From the NCBI RefSeq assembly GCF_003023845.1, contig NZ_PYFT01000001.1, positions 3,162,001 through 3,226,000 on the forward strand: a stretch of DNA of 64,000 nt, given 5' to 3'. Position 1 is the stretch's first letter. Every line of letters starts with the position of its first letter. Position numbers and translations under genes: made by a program. This document shows, in pieces, positions 18,581 to 28,217 of this stretch. This DNA comes from Adhaeribacter arboris. Its GTDB lineage: Bacteria; Bacteroidota; Bacteroidia; Cytophagales; Hymenobacteraceae. The notes under the pieces were generated by a model. It had not been told where the DNA came from, did no database searches, and saw only the letters and a list, made by a program, of their open reading frames with translations.

Positions 18581-18856
18581 CTATACTGATTTAAAGCGTT
18601 TTGGTTTCTGCTTTAAACTTTTATAACTTTTCTTCTTCATCAATCCATTTTTATCGTAGCCTACAAGTTTACTTTGACCAAAACCTTCCTGACCTGGATT
18701 GTCGGCATCAGCTTTCTTACGAAAAATAGAAAATTTATGACCACCTCCAATTTCAGGACATGGAATTTTGCTGCTGTGGCATCCAGAAAAGATCACTAAG
18801 CTTAATGCGAAGAAAAGAGTAAGATTACGAGAATAACTAGCAGATGAAATTACCAA
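18581..18856 (-). CDS. Small lipoprotein, basic, unknown function
   Basis: A 91-residue protein whose N-terminal hydrophobic segment ends in the lipobox-like FSGC (Cys26), followed by HSSKIPCPEIGGGHKFSIF. The C-terminal half is rich in Lys and ends SLKQKPKRFKSV. No ATG is available upstream of the lipobox in frame; TTG at 18856 is the only reasonable start, so the N-terminus is uncertain. First of a three-gene minus-strand group with another basic exported protein and ytxJ. Function not recognised. Confidence 0.6.
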   Translation of the reverse strand: MVISSASYSRNLTLFFALSLVIFSGCHSSKIPCPEIGGGHKFSIFRKKADADNPGQEGFGQSKLVGYDKNGLMKKKSYKSLKQKPKRFKSV

Positions 18857-19013
18857 AACAAGTAAATTATAGTAAACAGACCTAAATATATTATTTTATT
18901 AATATAAAACCAAAGCAAGAGGCAATTAATTCTAAACCAGGTACTTTTACGCCGATAAATAAAAGGTAAAATGTTGGAATCACCTTGATTACTTTAGCCT
19001 AATGCATCATTAA

Positions 19014-20993
19014 TTAATACTGTAATAATTGTTCAACTTTTTGTCTTAAACGCTGAATAGGCAAAAATAACTGCTCTAAAGGTGGCGAAAACGGCACCGG
19101 AGTATCTAAACTACCCACTCGTACTACCGGACTATCCAAATATTGAAAGCAATTTTCCGAAATCCAGGCACTAATTTCGGCCCCAACACCACCCGTTAAG
19201 GTATCTTCGTGCACAATTAGTACACGGCCGGTTTTCTGTACGGTAGCCTGAACAGCCTCCTGGTCCCAGGGCAACAGAGTTCTCAAATCCAAAATATCGG
19301 CTTTCACTTCGGGTATGGTTTGCATTAATTGCGTTGCCCAATGCACGCCCATACCGTAAGTAATAATAGAAAAATCAGAACCTTCCGTCACTAACTTGGC
19401 CTTCCCGATTTCCTCCGCGTAGTAATCATCCGGAATAATGGCTGATATAGAACGATACAATAATTTATGTTCAAAATAAAGAACCGGATTAGGATCAGCA
19501 ATGGCCGCGTTTAATAAACCTTTTGCGTCGTAGGGATTAGACGGATACACAATTTTAAGCCCCGGGGTATGAAAGAACCAGGCTTCGTTCGATTGCGAAT
19601 GAAAAGGACCAGCCGCCGTTCCGGCCCCAGTTGGCATGCGGATCACCACATCGGCATTTTGCCCCCAGCGGTAATGCGATTTGGCTAAATTATTAACAAT
19701 CTGGTTAAAGGCACAAGTAACGAAATCGGCAAACTGCATTTCAATCACCGCCTTTTTTCCTTTAATAGACAAACCTAAACCTATTCCTACAATGGCCGAT
19801 TCGCAAAGCGGGGTATTCCGAATGCGATCTTTGCCAAACTGGTCTACTAGACCTTCGGTTACCTTAAAAACGCCGCCGTATTCAGCAATATCCTGCCCCA
19901 TTATCACTAATTCCGGATATTTTTCGAGGCTCTGGCGAAGGCCAGCGGTTATGGCATCCACGTACCTTTTTTCAGATTGCTGTTCGGATTTAGGTTCTTC
20001 TACAATTTGCTGGTAGGGCGCATACACATCGGCTAATTCTTCGGCTATATCTGCCATAGGCATAGGAGTAGCAAAAGCAGCTTCTAATCCTTGTTCAATA
20101 CTAACTTTAAATTCATCGCGGGTAGCAGCCAACAACCGAGCCGTTAAAACTTTTTCGTCGAGCAGGTATCTTTCGTAATTTTCTACCGGGTCTTTCTTCG
20201 ACCATTTTTCGAATAATTCCTGCGGTACGTATTTAGTACCCGATGCTTCTTCGTGCCCGCGCATCCGGAAGGTCATGGCTTCAATTAAGATCGGGCGTGG
20301 ATTTTTGCGCATACTAGCGGCCGTCTGGCGAATCGTGTCGTACACTTCCAATACGTTATTCCCGTCAATCTGTAAGGTGTCTATGCCGTAGGCGGGGCCT
20401 TTATCGATAAAATAATTAAATTTAAACTGCTCGGAGTTAGGAGTAGACAAACCATAACCATTGTTTTCAATCATAAAAATAACCGGCAAATTCCAGACGG
20501 CGGCTACATTTAAAGCTTCGTGAAAATCGCCCTCGCTGGCTCCTCCGTCCCCGCTGAACACCAAGGTTACCTTTCTTTTTTTCTCGAGTAAATCGGCTAA
20601 GGCAATTCCGTCGGCTACGGCTAGTTGTGGGCCCAAGTGCGAGATCATACCTACAACGTGGTGTTCCTGTGAGCCAAAATGAAAAGACCGATCCCGCCCC
20701 TTGGTAAAGCCGGTGGTTTTACCCTGAAATTGCGCAAATAACTTATTTAAAGGTACGTTGCGGCAAGTAAAAATACCTAAGTTCCGGTGTAAGGGTAGTA
20801 TGTATTCGTCCGGATCCAGTGCCAAAGTCGCTCCTACTGAAATAGCTTCCTGGCCAATGCCCGAAAACCATTTGCTTATCCGGCCTTGACGTAGTAAAAT
20901 CAGCATGCGCTCTTCAATCATGCGGGGTAATAAAATACCCCGGTACAAATGCAGCAGGTCGTCGTCGGAGTAATCTTTACGGTTATAATTCAT
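19014..20993 (-). CDS. Fused alpha/beta 2-oxoacid dehydrogenase E1
   Basis: A thiamine-diphosphate E1 dehydrogenase with both subunits on one 659-residue chain, catalysing oxidative decarboxylation of pyruvate or branched-chain 2-oxoacids and transfer to lipoyl-E2. The alpha part (about 1-315) shows the ThDP motif from GDGGASEGDF (GDG at 148-150) to ENNGYG (Asn177-178), preceded by a SGIGQEA segment. The beta part (about 335-659) has IMGQDIAEYGGVFKVTEGL and RMPTGAGTAAGPFHSQS, the transketolase pyrimidine-binding half, and a C-terminal domain with VHEDTLTGGVGAEI. Fusions of this kind are common in Bacteroidota. No E2 or E3 gene is adjacent. A TAATTTTG element lies 24 nt upstream of the ATG. 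Substrate (pyruvate versus branched-chain) cannot be fixed from sequence. Confidence 0.9.
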   Translation of the reverse strand: MNYNRKDYSDDDLLHLYRGILLPRMIEERMLILLRQGRISKWFSGIGQEAISVGATLALDPDEYILPLHRNLGIFTCRNVPLNKLFAQFQGKTTGFTKGRDRSFHFGSQEHHVVGMISHLGPQLAVADGIALADLLEKKRKVTLVFSGDGGASEGDFHEALNVAAVWNLPVIFMIENNGYGLSTPNSEQFKFNYFIDKGPAYGIDTLQIDGNNVLEVYDTIRQTAASMRKNPRPILIEAMTFRMRGHEEASGTKYVPQELFEKWSKKDPVENYERYLLDEKVLTARLLAATRDEFKVSIEQGLEAAFATPMPMADIAEELADVYAPYQQIVEEPKSEQQSEKRYVDAITAGLRQSLEKYPELVIMGQDIAEYGGVFKVTEGLVDQFGKDRIRNTPLCESAIVGIGLGLSIKGKKAVIEMQFADFVTCAFNQIVNNLAKSHYRWGQNADVVIRMPTGAGTAAGPFHSQSNEAWFFHTPGLKIVYPSNPYDAKGLLNAAIADPNPVLYFEHKLLYRSISAIIPDDYYAEEIGKAKLVTEGSDFSIITYGMGVHWATQLMQTIPEVKADILDLRTLLPWDQEAVQATVQKTGRVLIVHEDTLTGGVGAEISAWISENCFQYLDSPVVRVGSLDTPVPFSPPLEQLFLPIQRLRQKVEQLLQY

Positions 20994-21017
20994 TCGGAAA
21001 ATCTAAGTAGTAATCAT

Positions 21018-21025
21018 CAAAATTA
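21018..21025 (-). promoter_or_regulatory. Candidate -7 promoter element for the E1 dehydrogenase gene
   Basis: TAATTTTG on the minus strand matches TAnnTTTG, 24 nt before the ATG. No obvious -33 TTG. Confidence 0.4.
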
Positions 21026-21135
21026 ACGAAAATATTCATGGCATTACGGCTTTTTACGGCTGCCATTTTTAAGTAAAATACAAGCAAGATTAATAAATCG
21101 GACAGAACAACAGCACCTTTATATTCAGCATTTTA

Positions 21136-21143
21136 TATATTTG
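21136..21143 (+). promoter_or_regulatory. Candidate -7 promoter element for the SusC-like gene
   Basis: TATATTTG matches TAnnTTTG and ends 19 nt before the ATG at 21163. No obvious -33 TTG. Confidence 0.4.
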
Positions 21144-21162
21144 CAGAAATTTTAAATACTGC

Positions 21163-23847
21163 ATGAAATATTTTTTACTTGTATTTACTTTATTAACTAC
21201 TTTTCTCAGAGTAGCTGTTTATGGTAAAAACCGTTTTCCCAATTTAATTAGTACAACTGCTATTTATCAGGATACCACTGCTACTGATTCGGTAAATACT
21301 GGTTACAGACACATCCTACGCAGTCAGGTAACGGGAGCCATATCCACCATAACTGGCAAGCAGATTCAACAAACACCGATGTTCTCTCTGGATCAGGCTT
21401 TAAAAGGCCGGGTTGCGGGTGTGCAGGTAACGCAGAATTCCGGCCAGCCGGGCGCAGCTGCCTCCGTCCGGGTTCGGGGTATATCTACGTTATTTAACAG
21501 CGTTGAGCCATTATATGTGCTGGATGGCGTACCACTTTTCCACACGGTTCCCGAAAGCACGAACCAATTTCTGCCGATCCTGAATTTTATTAACCCGGCC
21601 GATATTGCTTCGGTGGAGATATTAAAAGACGCGGGAGCAGCGGCTATATACGGTAGCCGGGCCAGCAACGGCGTGGTGCTGATTACCACTAAACGAGGAC
21701 AGGCTAAAACAAATCGGGTGGCCCTTCATTCATTTTTTGGCTTGCAGCAGGTACCTAAACAAATACCCTTACTAAATGCCAGCGAGTACGCCGGACTGGT
21801 AAACAAAGCTCTTCAGGAACAAGGCCTGCCCCCAAGGTATATCACCGAGCAAATGAAGGCTTTAGGAGAAGGCACCAATTGGCAGTCAGAAATTTATCGA
21901 TTAGCACCTGTGCAAAACCACCAGGTCAGTTATAGCGGTGGTTCGGAAACGCACCGTTTTTTTGCCGGTGCTGGTTTCACCAACCAACAGGGTGTAATTA
22001 TTCAATCGGGTTTGCGGCGTTACAATTTCCGGCTGAACTACGACGGGCAAATTGGCAAAAGATTAAAGGTCGGTATCACATCGTTGGTAAGTACGATGAA
22101 AAACCACCCAACCAATCCTAATCTCATACATTATACCTTGTTGGCCCCGCCCATTTTTGACCCAAACGATACGGCCCGTAATTTTTTAAATCCAATAAAA
22201 ATGCTGCAAGAAAACACCCGTTCGGAAGAAGGCAAATCGCTTTGGGGTAATTTCTTTGCGGAGTATCAAATTATACCTGGATTGTTCGTAAAGGCGCATT
22301 ACGGTGTAAACGAGATAAAGCAGGAAAACCGACACCTTTTCTATTCCAAATTATCGAACAATATACGTCGTACAGATATAAATTTTAATAACAAAACAAC
22401 TAGTAAAGAAGCTACTTTCCGTTACCATAGAACCTGGAAAAAACACTCTTTATTCTTATTAAGTGGCATTGCTGAGCAGCAACTGGAGAATGATTATACT
22501 ACTACCACCTACATAGGCCAAAAAGGGACTGGTTTTAAAGATTTTAGTTACGAAAGTAAGTGGAATAAAAATACTTTACTTTCTTACTTCGGACAATTAC
22601 ATTATAGCTTTGTTAATCGATACTTTTTATCTGCTTCCGTGCGAAAAGATGGCTTATCACAGTTTAGTCTACAGGAAAAATACACGGTTTTATCTGCTAT
22701 ATCTGCCGCCTGGCAAGCTATAAACCAGCAACAATCTAAACAGGTAATCCAAAGCTTAAAATTCCGCACCAGTTACGGAACTACGGCTCACGCCTCTTTG
22801 TCCGGAATAAACATAGATAATACTAACCTTGTAATTTTCGATCCTTTTTTACGTCCGGAATTAACCAAACAAGTTAACTTCGGAGCTGATTTACTAGTAT
22901 TATCCAATCGAATTCAAATATCAACTGATCTGTATCAAAGGAATACGTCGGATGCAATAGTTCTCCTACTAAGACCCTCCAATTCTTATATTGCCAAAAA
23001 TATAGCGGGTCTGCGGAACAGAGGTTTAGAAATAAGTATTACCAGCCATAATATAAAAGGCGCCCTTACCTGGAACAGTTCTTTTACTTTTGCCGCCAAT
23101 AAAAACAAAATAACAGACTTGAGTGATTTTAACATCGTCTTGCTGAATACCAAATACCGAAGATTCATATTTTCAGAAGGGCAATCTATTGGGGCTATTA
23201 ACGGCCTGAAAACAGATGGTCTTTATCAAAACCAGAGCGAAGTACCTGACTCATTTATGGCTTCGCCAGGCGATATAAAATATCAAGATCTAAATAACAA
23301 TAAAAACTTAACGGATGATCAAACCTTATTAGGCAGTACCCATCCAGCATTTACTTACAGTTTAGATAATGACTTTACTTTTAAAGATTTTGAAGTAAAT
23401 ATATTTTTACAGGGTGTACAGGGCAACAAAATCTACAATGAAAATCTGGTGAATTTAAATAACCTTTATTTATTGGACGCAGATAACACCAATAATGGCT
23501 CTAGAGATTTACTACAGCATTGGTCGCCCGAACATACTAATACTAACCTACCCCGTTTAAATGGGAATCCTTATAACAATGAATTTTCTGATAGGTACGT
23601 AGAAAATGGATCATTTTTACGCATACGCAATCTAACTTTCGCCTATAATTTACCAAATAAGTTTACCTTAAGTAATAAAATGCTTCAAGCTAAAGTTTAT
23701 CTAAGTGGGCAAAACCTGGTTACCTTTACCAAGTATTCCGGTTACGACCCCGAGGTGGGTGGCTTACGAATTGCCGAGCAAGGTTTGGATTCGTACAATT
23801 ACCCGATTCCGCTCACTTACCTGGCGGGCGTGAAAATTACCTGGTAA
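21163..23847 (+). CDS. Orphan SusC/RagA-like TonB-linked receptor, short N-terminus
   Basis: An 894-residue outer-membrane receptor of the SusC/RagA type. It has a signal peptide (ending near Tyr20), then a plug with the SusC signatures LDQALKGRVAGVQVTQNSG, SVRVRGISTL, LYVLDGVPL and IEILKDAGAAAIYGSRASNG (here VEILKD), and a long barrel ending LAGVKITW. Unlike most SusC proteins it lacks the N-terminal carboxypeptidase-like domain: only about 45 residues separate the signal peptide from the plug. No SusD-like lipoprotein gene is adjacent; the next gene is an M16 peptidase 68 bp downstream. SusC pairs import glycans or peptides; the ligand here is unknown. Either the partner is encoded elsewhere or this receptor acts alone. 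Confidence 0.88.
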   Translation: MKYFLLVFTLLTTFLRVAVYGKNRFPNLISTTAIYQDTTATDSVNTGYRHILRSQVTGAISTITGKQIQQTPMFSLDQALKGRVAGVQVTQNSGQPGAAASVRVRGISTLFNSVEPLYVLDGVPLFHTVPESTNQFLPILNFINPADIASVEILKDAGAAAIYGSRASNGVVLITTKRGQAKTNRVALHSFFGLQQVPKQIPLLNASEYAGLVNKALQEQGLPPRYITEQMKALGEGTNWQSEIYRLAPVQNHQVSYSGGSETHRFFAGAGFTNQQGVIIQSGLRRYNFRLNYDGQIGKRLKVGITSLVSTMKNHPTNPNLIHYTLLAPPIFDPNDTARNFLNPIKMLQENTRSEEGKSLWGNFFAEYQIIPGLFVKAHYGVNEIKQENRHLFYSKLSNNIRRTDINFNNKTTSKEATFRYHRTWKKHSLFLLSGIAEQQLENDYTTTTYIGQKGTGFKDFSYESKWNKNTLLSYFGQLHYSFVNRYFLSASVRKDGLSQFSLQEKYTVLSAISAAWQAINQQQSKQVIQSLKFRTSYGTTAHASLSGINIDNTNLVIFDPFLRPELTKQVNFGADLLVLSNRIQISTDLYQRNTSDAIVLLLRPSNSYIAKNIAGLRNRGLEISITSHNIKGALTWNSSFTFAANKNKITDLSDFNIVLLNTKYRRFIFSEGQSIGAINGLKTDGLYQNQSEVPDSFMASPGDIKYQDLNNNKNLTDDQTLLGSTHPAFTYSLDNDFTFKDFEVNIFLQGVQGNKIYNENLVNLNNLYLLDADNTNNGSRDLLQHWSPEHTNTNLPRLNGNPYNNEFSDRYVENGSFLRIRNLTFAYNLPNKFTLSNKMLQAKVYLSGQNLVTFTKYSGYDPEVGGLRIAEQGLDSYNYPIPLTYLAGVKITW

Positions 23848-23862
23848 TAGTAGTCAATTTTA

Positions 23863-23870
23863 TAAATTTG
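23863..23870 (+). promoter_or_regulatory. Candidate -7 promoter element for the M16 peptidase gene
   Basis: TAAATTTG matches TAnnTTTG, 45 nt before the GTG start at 23916. It suggests the peptidase can be transcribed independently of the SusC-like gene. No obvious -33 TTG. Confidence 0.4.
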
Positions 23871-23915
23871 CGGAAGAGCCAAGTTCCGGCTGTATGTTTT
23901 AAATAAGATAAACCT

Positions 23916-25190
23916 GTGATAGATTTCAAAGAATTCACCTTAGATAATGGCTTGCGCGTAATTGTGCACGAAGATTTTACTACTCCTATGGCGGTGTTAA
24001 ACGTGCTGTACGATGTAGGCTCCAAAGACGAATCGGAAAACCAGACGGGTTTTGCGCATTTATTTGAACACTTAATGTTCAGCGGTTCGGTAAACATTCC
24101 GAGCTATGATGAGCCTTTGCAAAAAGTAGGCGGAGAGAACAATGCCTTTACCAGTCCCGACATTACCAATTATTATTTAACCGTACCGGCCGTTAACATT
24201 GAAACCGGTTTTTGGCTCGAATCGGATCGCATGCTGGACTTAGCTTTTTCGGAGCAAGGCCTGGAAGTGCAGCGTAAAGTAGTGGTAGAAGAATTTAAGC
24301 AGAATTACCTGAATCAGCCTTACGGTGATGTTTGGCTAAAATTACGCCCGCTGGCTTACCAGCAACACCCTTATAAATGGGCTACTATCGGCAAAGAAAT
24401 TTCGCATATTGCCGATGCGCAAATAACGGACGTAAAAAATTTCTTCCGGAAGCACTACTCTCCCATTAACGCCATTCTGGTGATAGCCGGAAATGTACCA
24501 TTTGAGAAGGCCAAAGCTTTAACCGAAAAATGGTTTGGGCCAATTCCCTCCGGTGAAAAATACCACCGGCAATTACCCGTTGAACCCGTGCAAAAGGAAG
24601 CCCAGCGGTTAGAAGTAGAGGCCGATGTACCTTTAAGTGCGCTTTATAAAACGTACCACATGCCCGCCCGCTTAGACAAAAATTACTACGCGGTTGATTT
24701 ACTAGGTGATATTCTGGGCCGGGGAAAATCATCGCGTTTTTACCAAACTTTGGTTAAAGAACAAAAACTTTTTAATTCTATTGGAGCTTCTATAACCGGT
24801 TCCATCGAACCAGGTTTGTTGGTAATTCAAGGTAAGTTAAACGAAGGCGTATCTCTGACTGAAGCGGATGCAGCAATTGAATCTATTACGGAAGAAGTTC
24901 GACAGCAGTTAATCGACGAGCAGGAATTAACGAAAGTTAAAAACCAAGCAGAATCGTCGATTGTATTCTCGGAAATTGAATTGTTAAACCGGGCCATGAA
25001 CCTGGCCTACAGCAAATTATTAGGCAACGCTAATTTTGTAAACGAAGAAGGTGCGCATATCCAGGCCATAACCCCAGACGATATTCTGGCAGCGGCCAAC
25101 GAAGTACTGGTTCCAACTAACTGTTCTACCTTGTATTACCACGCCAAGCCACAAGGAGCAACAATTGCTACTGATGCTGATGATTTATAA
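23916..25190 (+). CDS. M16 family zinc metallopeptidase (catalytic subunit type)
   Basis: A 424-residue cytosolic-looking M16B peptidase. The inverted zinc motif is intact: HLFEH with His48, Glu51 and His52, and the third ligand Glu in VVVEEFKQN (Glu125 or Glu126) at the usual distance. The second half lacks the substrate-binding Arg/Tyr pair: the aligned positions in TLVKEQKLFN are Val280 and Asn287. This is the pattern of the catalytic half of a heterodimeric M16B peptidase whose other half supplies Arg/Tyr, as does the protein at 4885-6165. The start is GTG; an in-frame ATG upstream runs into a stop. No signal peptide. It follows an orphan SusC-like receptor by 68 bp, with its own -7 element. 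Confidence 0.9.
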   Translation: MIDFKEFTLDNGLRVIVHEDFTTPMAVLNVLYDVGSKDESENQTGFAHLFEHLMFSGSVNIPSYDEPLQKVGGENNAFTSPDITNYYLTVPAVNIETGFWLESDRMLDLAFSEQGLEVQRKVVVEEFKQNYLNQPYGDVWLKLRPLAYQQHPYKWATIGKEISHIADAQITDVKNFFRKHYSPINAILVIAGNVPFEKAKALTEKWFGPIPSGEKYHRQLPVEPVQKEAQRLEVEADVPLSALYKTYHMPARLDKNYYAVDLLGDILGRGKSSRFYQTLVKEQKLFNSIGASITGSIEPGLLVIQGKLNEGVSLTEADAAIESITEEVRQQLIDEQELTKVKNQAESSIVFSEIELLNRAMNLAYSKLLGNANFVNEEGAHIQAITPDDILAAANEVLVPTNCSTLYYHAKPQGATIATDADDL

Positions 25191-25299
25191 AAATAGTTAA
25201 TAAGTGTACGGTATTCTATAAGGCAGGTAATTTTCAAAATGGATTTCTGACTTTGGCTAATGAAGCCTGATTCCCCAAATAGCTAGAGACAAAAATAAA

Positions 25300-25500
25300 T
25301 TAAGGTAAAATAGGTTTAGCTTTAATTCCCTGAATGGGTTCTATATAATTTACTTTGGCAGAATCGGCTACTGGTGTAAAAGTAACCTCTGGGGATGTTT
25401 TCCTAGCTGGCACTAATAAACGTACTAACCACGGGAAAATAACGGCTGGCAATAATAAACCCAAAACACAACTCAACAACAACCGGATAATCCGTTTCAT
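25300..25500 (-). CDS. Small membrane-anchored protein, hypothetical
   Basis: A 66-residue frame: a strongly hydrophobic N-terminal segment (about residues 5-32, flanked by KR and ARK) followed by a polar tail ending KAKPILP. This layout suits a single-pass membrane protein with the tail outside. The ATG start and isolated minus-strand position between convergent neighbours make it plausible, but no family is recognised and a chance ORF is possible. Confidence 0.45.
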   Translation of the reverse strand: MKRIIRLLLSCVLGLLLPAVIFPWLVRLLVPARKTSPEVTFTPVADSAKVNYIEPIQGIKAKPILP

Positions 25501-25644
25501 TGGGATATTTATAAATTATTAAAAGAAAACGCTTTTTGATTTCAAAGAAGGCAGGAGCAAATTATTCTTTTAATTTCAGGTTTAAAAGCAAAGTTTAAAA
25601 TTTAAATTTTTACTCGCTAAAGGGATTAAAATAGCGGATAAAAC

Positions 25645-25690
25645 AAAAAAAGTCTGCGAGTTTCGTATAAACGCTCACAAACTTTTTTAT
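25645..25690 (-). terminator. Terminator after the aldo/keto reductase gene
   Basis: An imperfect stem of about 16 bp (25645-25660 with 25674-25689) whose two mismatches become G-U pairs only on minus-strand RNA, with a long U-run at the 3' end in that direction. It fits termination of the gene ending at 25779. Confidence 0.75.
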
Positions 25691-25778
25691 TTTAACTCTG
25701 GTGATACTTCAGAAATTTAGAAACAGTGAATATAGGTTATGAAGAAACAAGATTTAATAATCGAATCTTCGTCATTCC

Positions 25779-26771
25779 TTATGCTACCATTTTTACCTCG
25801 GTCAGCAAAGTATTTATTTGTTTAATTTCGTCTCCGGTAAGCATAAAATCGGCGGCTTTGGCATTTTCGGCTACTTGCTCCGGGTTACGGGCGCCAACTA
25901 AGGCGGCCACAATAGCTGGTTGCTGAATAGTCCAGTTAATTACCAATTGGGCTAAGGTAACTCCGTAACCATCGGCAATAGGTTTTATTTGCTGCAGAAA
26001 ATTATTGATTGTTTTCCGGTTTTGCGGTTTAAAATGCAAGGTATTGGGCCGATGATCTCCTTCTTCAAATTGGTAATTTTCGGTTATTTTACCAGTTAAA
26101 ATACCGCGCTGTAGGGGGCTATAAGCCAGAATGCCTCGCCCATGTTCCAGGCAATAAGGAACTACTTCGGCTTCTACTTTACGCTCTACCATGCTGTAGG
26201 GTACCTGGTTAGTTACTTGTTTTACGGTTTGGTCGGCAATGCGCATTTGTTCGGCGCTGTAATTACAAACGCCCGAAGCCCGGATTTTACCTTGTTGCAA
26301 CAAACGGTCTACTGCTTCCATGGTTTCGTCAATGGGAGTGGAAACGTCCGGCCAATGAATCTGATACAAGTCAATGTAATCGGTTTGGAGGCGTTTCAAG
26401 CTGCGTTCACATTCTTCAATTACACTTTCTTTGCCGGCATATCTATAAATTTTTAAATCGTTTCCGTTATTGTCTTTTGAAGCCATGAAATCACCGGGCC
26501 GATTGATATCCCAACGCATCCCGTATTTCGTTAGAATCTGCGCTTCGTGGCGGCGACCTTTTAAGGCTTCTCCCACAATTTCTTCGCTTACTCCTTGTCC
26601 GTATACCGGGGCGGTATCAATACTGGTAATACCTAACTCCAGAGCTTTGTTTATAGCAGCAAGGGCATCATCCTTATCGGCACCACCCCACATCCAGCCG
26701 CCAATGGCCCATGCCCCAAAGGTAATGGCCGATACTTTCACTCCGCTCTCGGCTAATTCATTGTATTTCAT
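25779..26771 (-). CDS. Aldo/keto reductase
   Basis: A 330-residue TIM-barrel oxidoreductase that reduces carbonyls with NADPH. The catalytic tetrad is visible as Asp52 (SIDTAPVYG), Tyr57, Lys82 (LTKYG) and His139 (YQIHWPD), and the C-terminal cofactor segment VGARNPEQVAENA is typical. The full length is normal for the YghZ/IolS-like AKR groups, and the ATG 26771 opens directly into the first strand. Substrate unknown. It lies upstream (in map order) of two other minus-strand sugar-related genes but is separated from them by 270 bp, so a shared pathway is only possible. Ends before a terminator at 25645. Confidence 0.92.
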   Translation of the reverse strand: MKYNELAESGVKVSAITFGAWAIGGWMWGGADKDDALAAINKALELGITSIDTAPVYGQGVSEEIVGEALKGRRHEAQILTKYGMRWDINRPGDFMASKDNNGNDLKIYRYAGKESVIEECERSLKRLQTDYIDLYQIHWPDVSTPIDETMEAVDRLLQQGKIRASGVCNYSAEQMRIADQTVKQVTNQVPYSMVERKVEAEVVPYCLEHGRGILAYSPLQRGILTGKITENYQFEEGDHRPNTLHFKPQNRKTINNFLQQIKPIADGYGVTLAQLVINWTIQQPAIVAALVGARNPEQVAENAKAADFMLTGDEIKQINTLLTEVKMVA

Positions 26772-27041
26772 AGTTTAGTTTATGGTTGTTGTTTACGATT
26801 TTAACTTTCAAGCCTTCCAAATTCACTGAGAAAACTTAATTTATTCAACGAAGTGCTTTATACGATGGATTAGAAAGAATAAGGGAATTCTATCTTACTA
26901 ATTTTAAATTTTTATCATTTTAAGTTTTAAACTTAAACAATAAAAGAAGTTACCAATGCCTAGAAAGGCATTTGCAGTAAAGTTAAATAAGCTTAAAACT
27001 CCAACGAGTGAGAAAGTGGATCGTAAGTACGGTAATCATTT

Positions 27042-28025
27042 CTAGGCCAAACCGGCTTCCTTTAATAAGCTGCGCAGCGTTTGTAAATCCCGTGACATGG
27101 CGGCAAAAACTTCGTCTTTGGGAACCGTAATTTGCTTTTTACCTTGGTCGGCCCCGCCGAGTGGGTACTCAAAATGAATTGACATTGGGCCCGAGATGCC
27201 GTATTGTTTTATCAGATTAAAATATTTCTTAAAATCCACCATTCCTTCACCGAGCGGCACGAGTTGGTGTTCCCATTTACCTTCTTTCTTCGCCCAGTAA
27301 AAATCCTTAATATCCATGCACCGGATATAATTTTTGAATAAATCCAGATCGTTTACCCACGAAGCACTTCCCTCGGCGGTGGCATGGTTAATATCATATT
27401 GCACGCCCATCCAGCGGGGGTCCAGATCTTGGAACATTTCCCATAAATCCCAAACGGCAGCCCCCACGTTAGAGCCCGAATGGTTTTGATAGGCCCCGTG
27501 AATATTATACTTCTGGTTGAGGGCCGCTAATTCCTGAAATTGCTTTTTATACTTTTCGAGGCTTTTTACTACCCCCAGTTGCGGATCATATTTCACCCAG
27601 CCAGTACGGTAATATTTAATGCCAACTTGGCTGGCTGCTTTTAGAAGGGGTTCGGTTAAGGGGTGCCGGGGGTCAGTTATATCGGTAACGATCATGGGTA
27701 CCTCCAAACCAGCCTTTCGAATTTGAGCAACTGCTTTCGGCAATTCGGTTAGGGCTTGCGCCGGCTCAATGTGGCCGTCTTTCCGAACCGTTAAATCTAT
27801 GCCATCGTACCCTAAGCGGGCGACATTTTTTGCCATTTCCGGGATAGTAAGCCAATGCAAATGTTTCGAAAAAACACAAATTGGTCGGTCAGTTTTTGCC
27901 GGATTAGCGGGTAGTAGTTTGTTGGCTAACCCGGCTACTGGCAACAAGGCGGCGGTGGTGGCCAAAGTGCTCATAAAAGCTCGTCGGGATAGGTGATTTT
28001 CTTCTGTTAAATTATTTACACGCAT
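27042..28025 (-). CDS. Tat-exported sugar phosphate isomerase/epimerase-like TIM barrel protein
   Basis: A 327-residue protein of the xylose-isomerase-like AP endonuclease 2 fold. The N-terminus carries a twin-arginine signal (SRRAFM at residues 13-18 followed by a hydrophobic stretch ending around LANK), so it is probably exported folded with its metal bound. The barrel shows ARLGYDGIDLTV, YHNHSG-like YQNHSGSN, GVQYDINHA and the metal-site strand MSIHFEYPL with Glu. By family knowledge such proteins act on sugars or inositols; the reaction is not predictable. It precedes nothing closely: the GH29 gene upstream is 190 bp away on the same strand, which suggests a loose sugar-utilisation grouping. 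Confidence 0.85.
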   Translation of the reverse strand: MRVNNLTEENHLSRRAFMSTLATTAALLPVAGLANKLLPANPAKTDRPICVFSKHLHWLTIPEMAKNVARLGYDGIDLTVRKDGHIEPAQALTELPKAVAQIRKAGLEVPMIVTDITDPRHPLTEPLLKAASQVGIKYYRTGWVKYDPQLGVVKSLEKYKKQFQELAALNQKYNIHGAYQNHSGSNVGAAVWDLWEMFQDLDPRWMGVQYDINHATAEGSASWVNDLDLFKNYIRCMDIKDFYWAKKEGKWEHQLVPLGEGMVDFKKYFNLIKQYGISGPMSIHFEYPLGGADQGKKQITVPKDEVFAAMSRDLQTLRSLLKEAGLA

Positions 28026-28217
28026 AACTTCAAGAAAAATAAGACTGTTTATGGGTAATTACTTACCAAGTTAAACCACATAAAAAACAGAACGATTTAT
28101 CCCGCCAGCTGATTATATTCTGGGCCTAACAGATTTAAGGTTCTGTTTAAATTAAGGTATTTAATCGTTTGTTAGCCCAATTTCCGGCAAGTGTCTCTGG
28201 AGCGATTAGCAAAAAAT

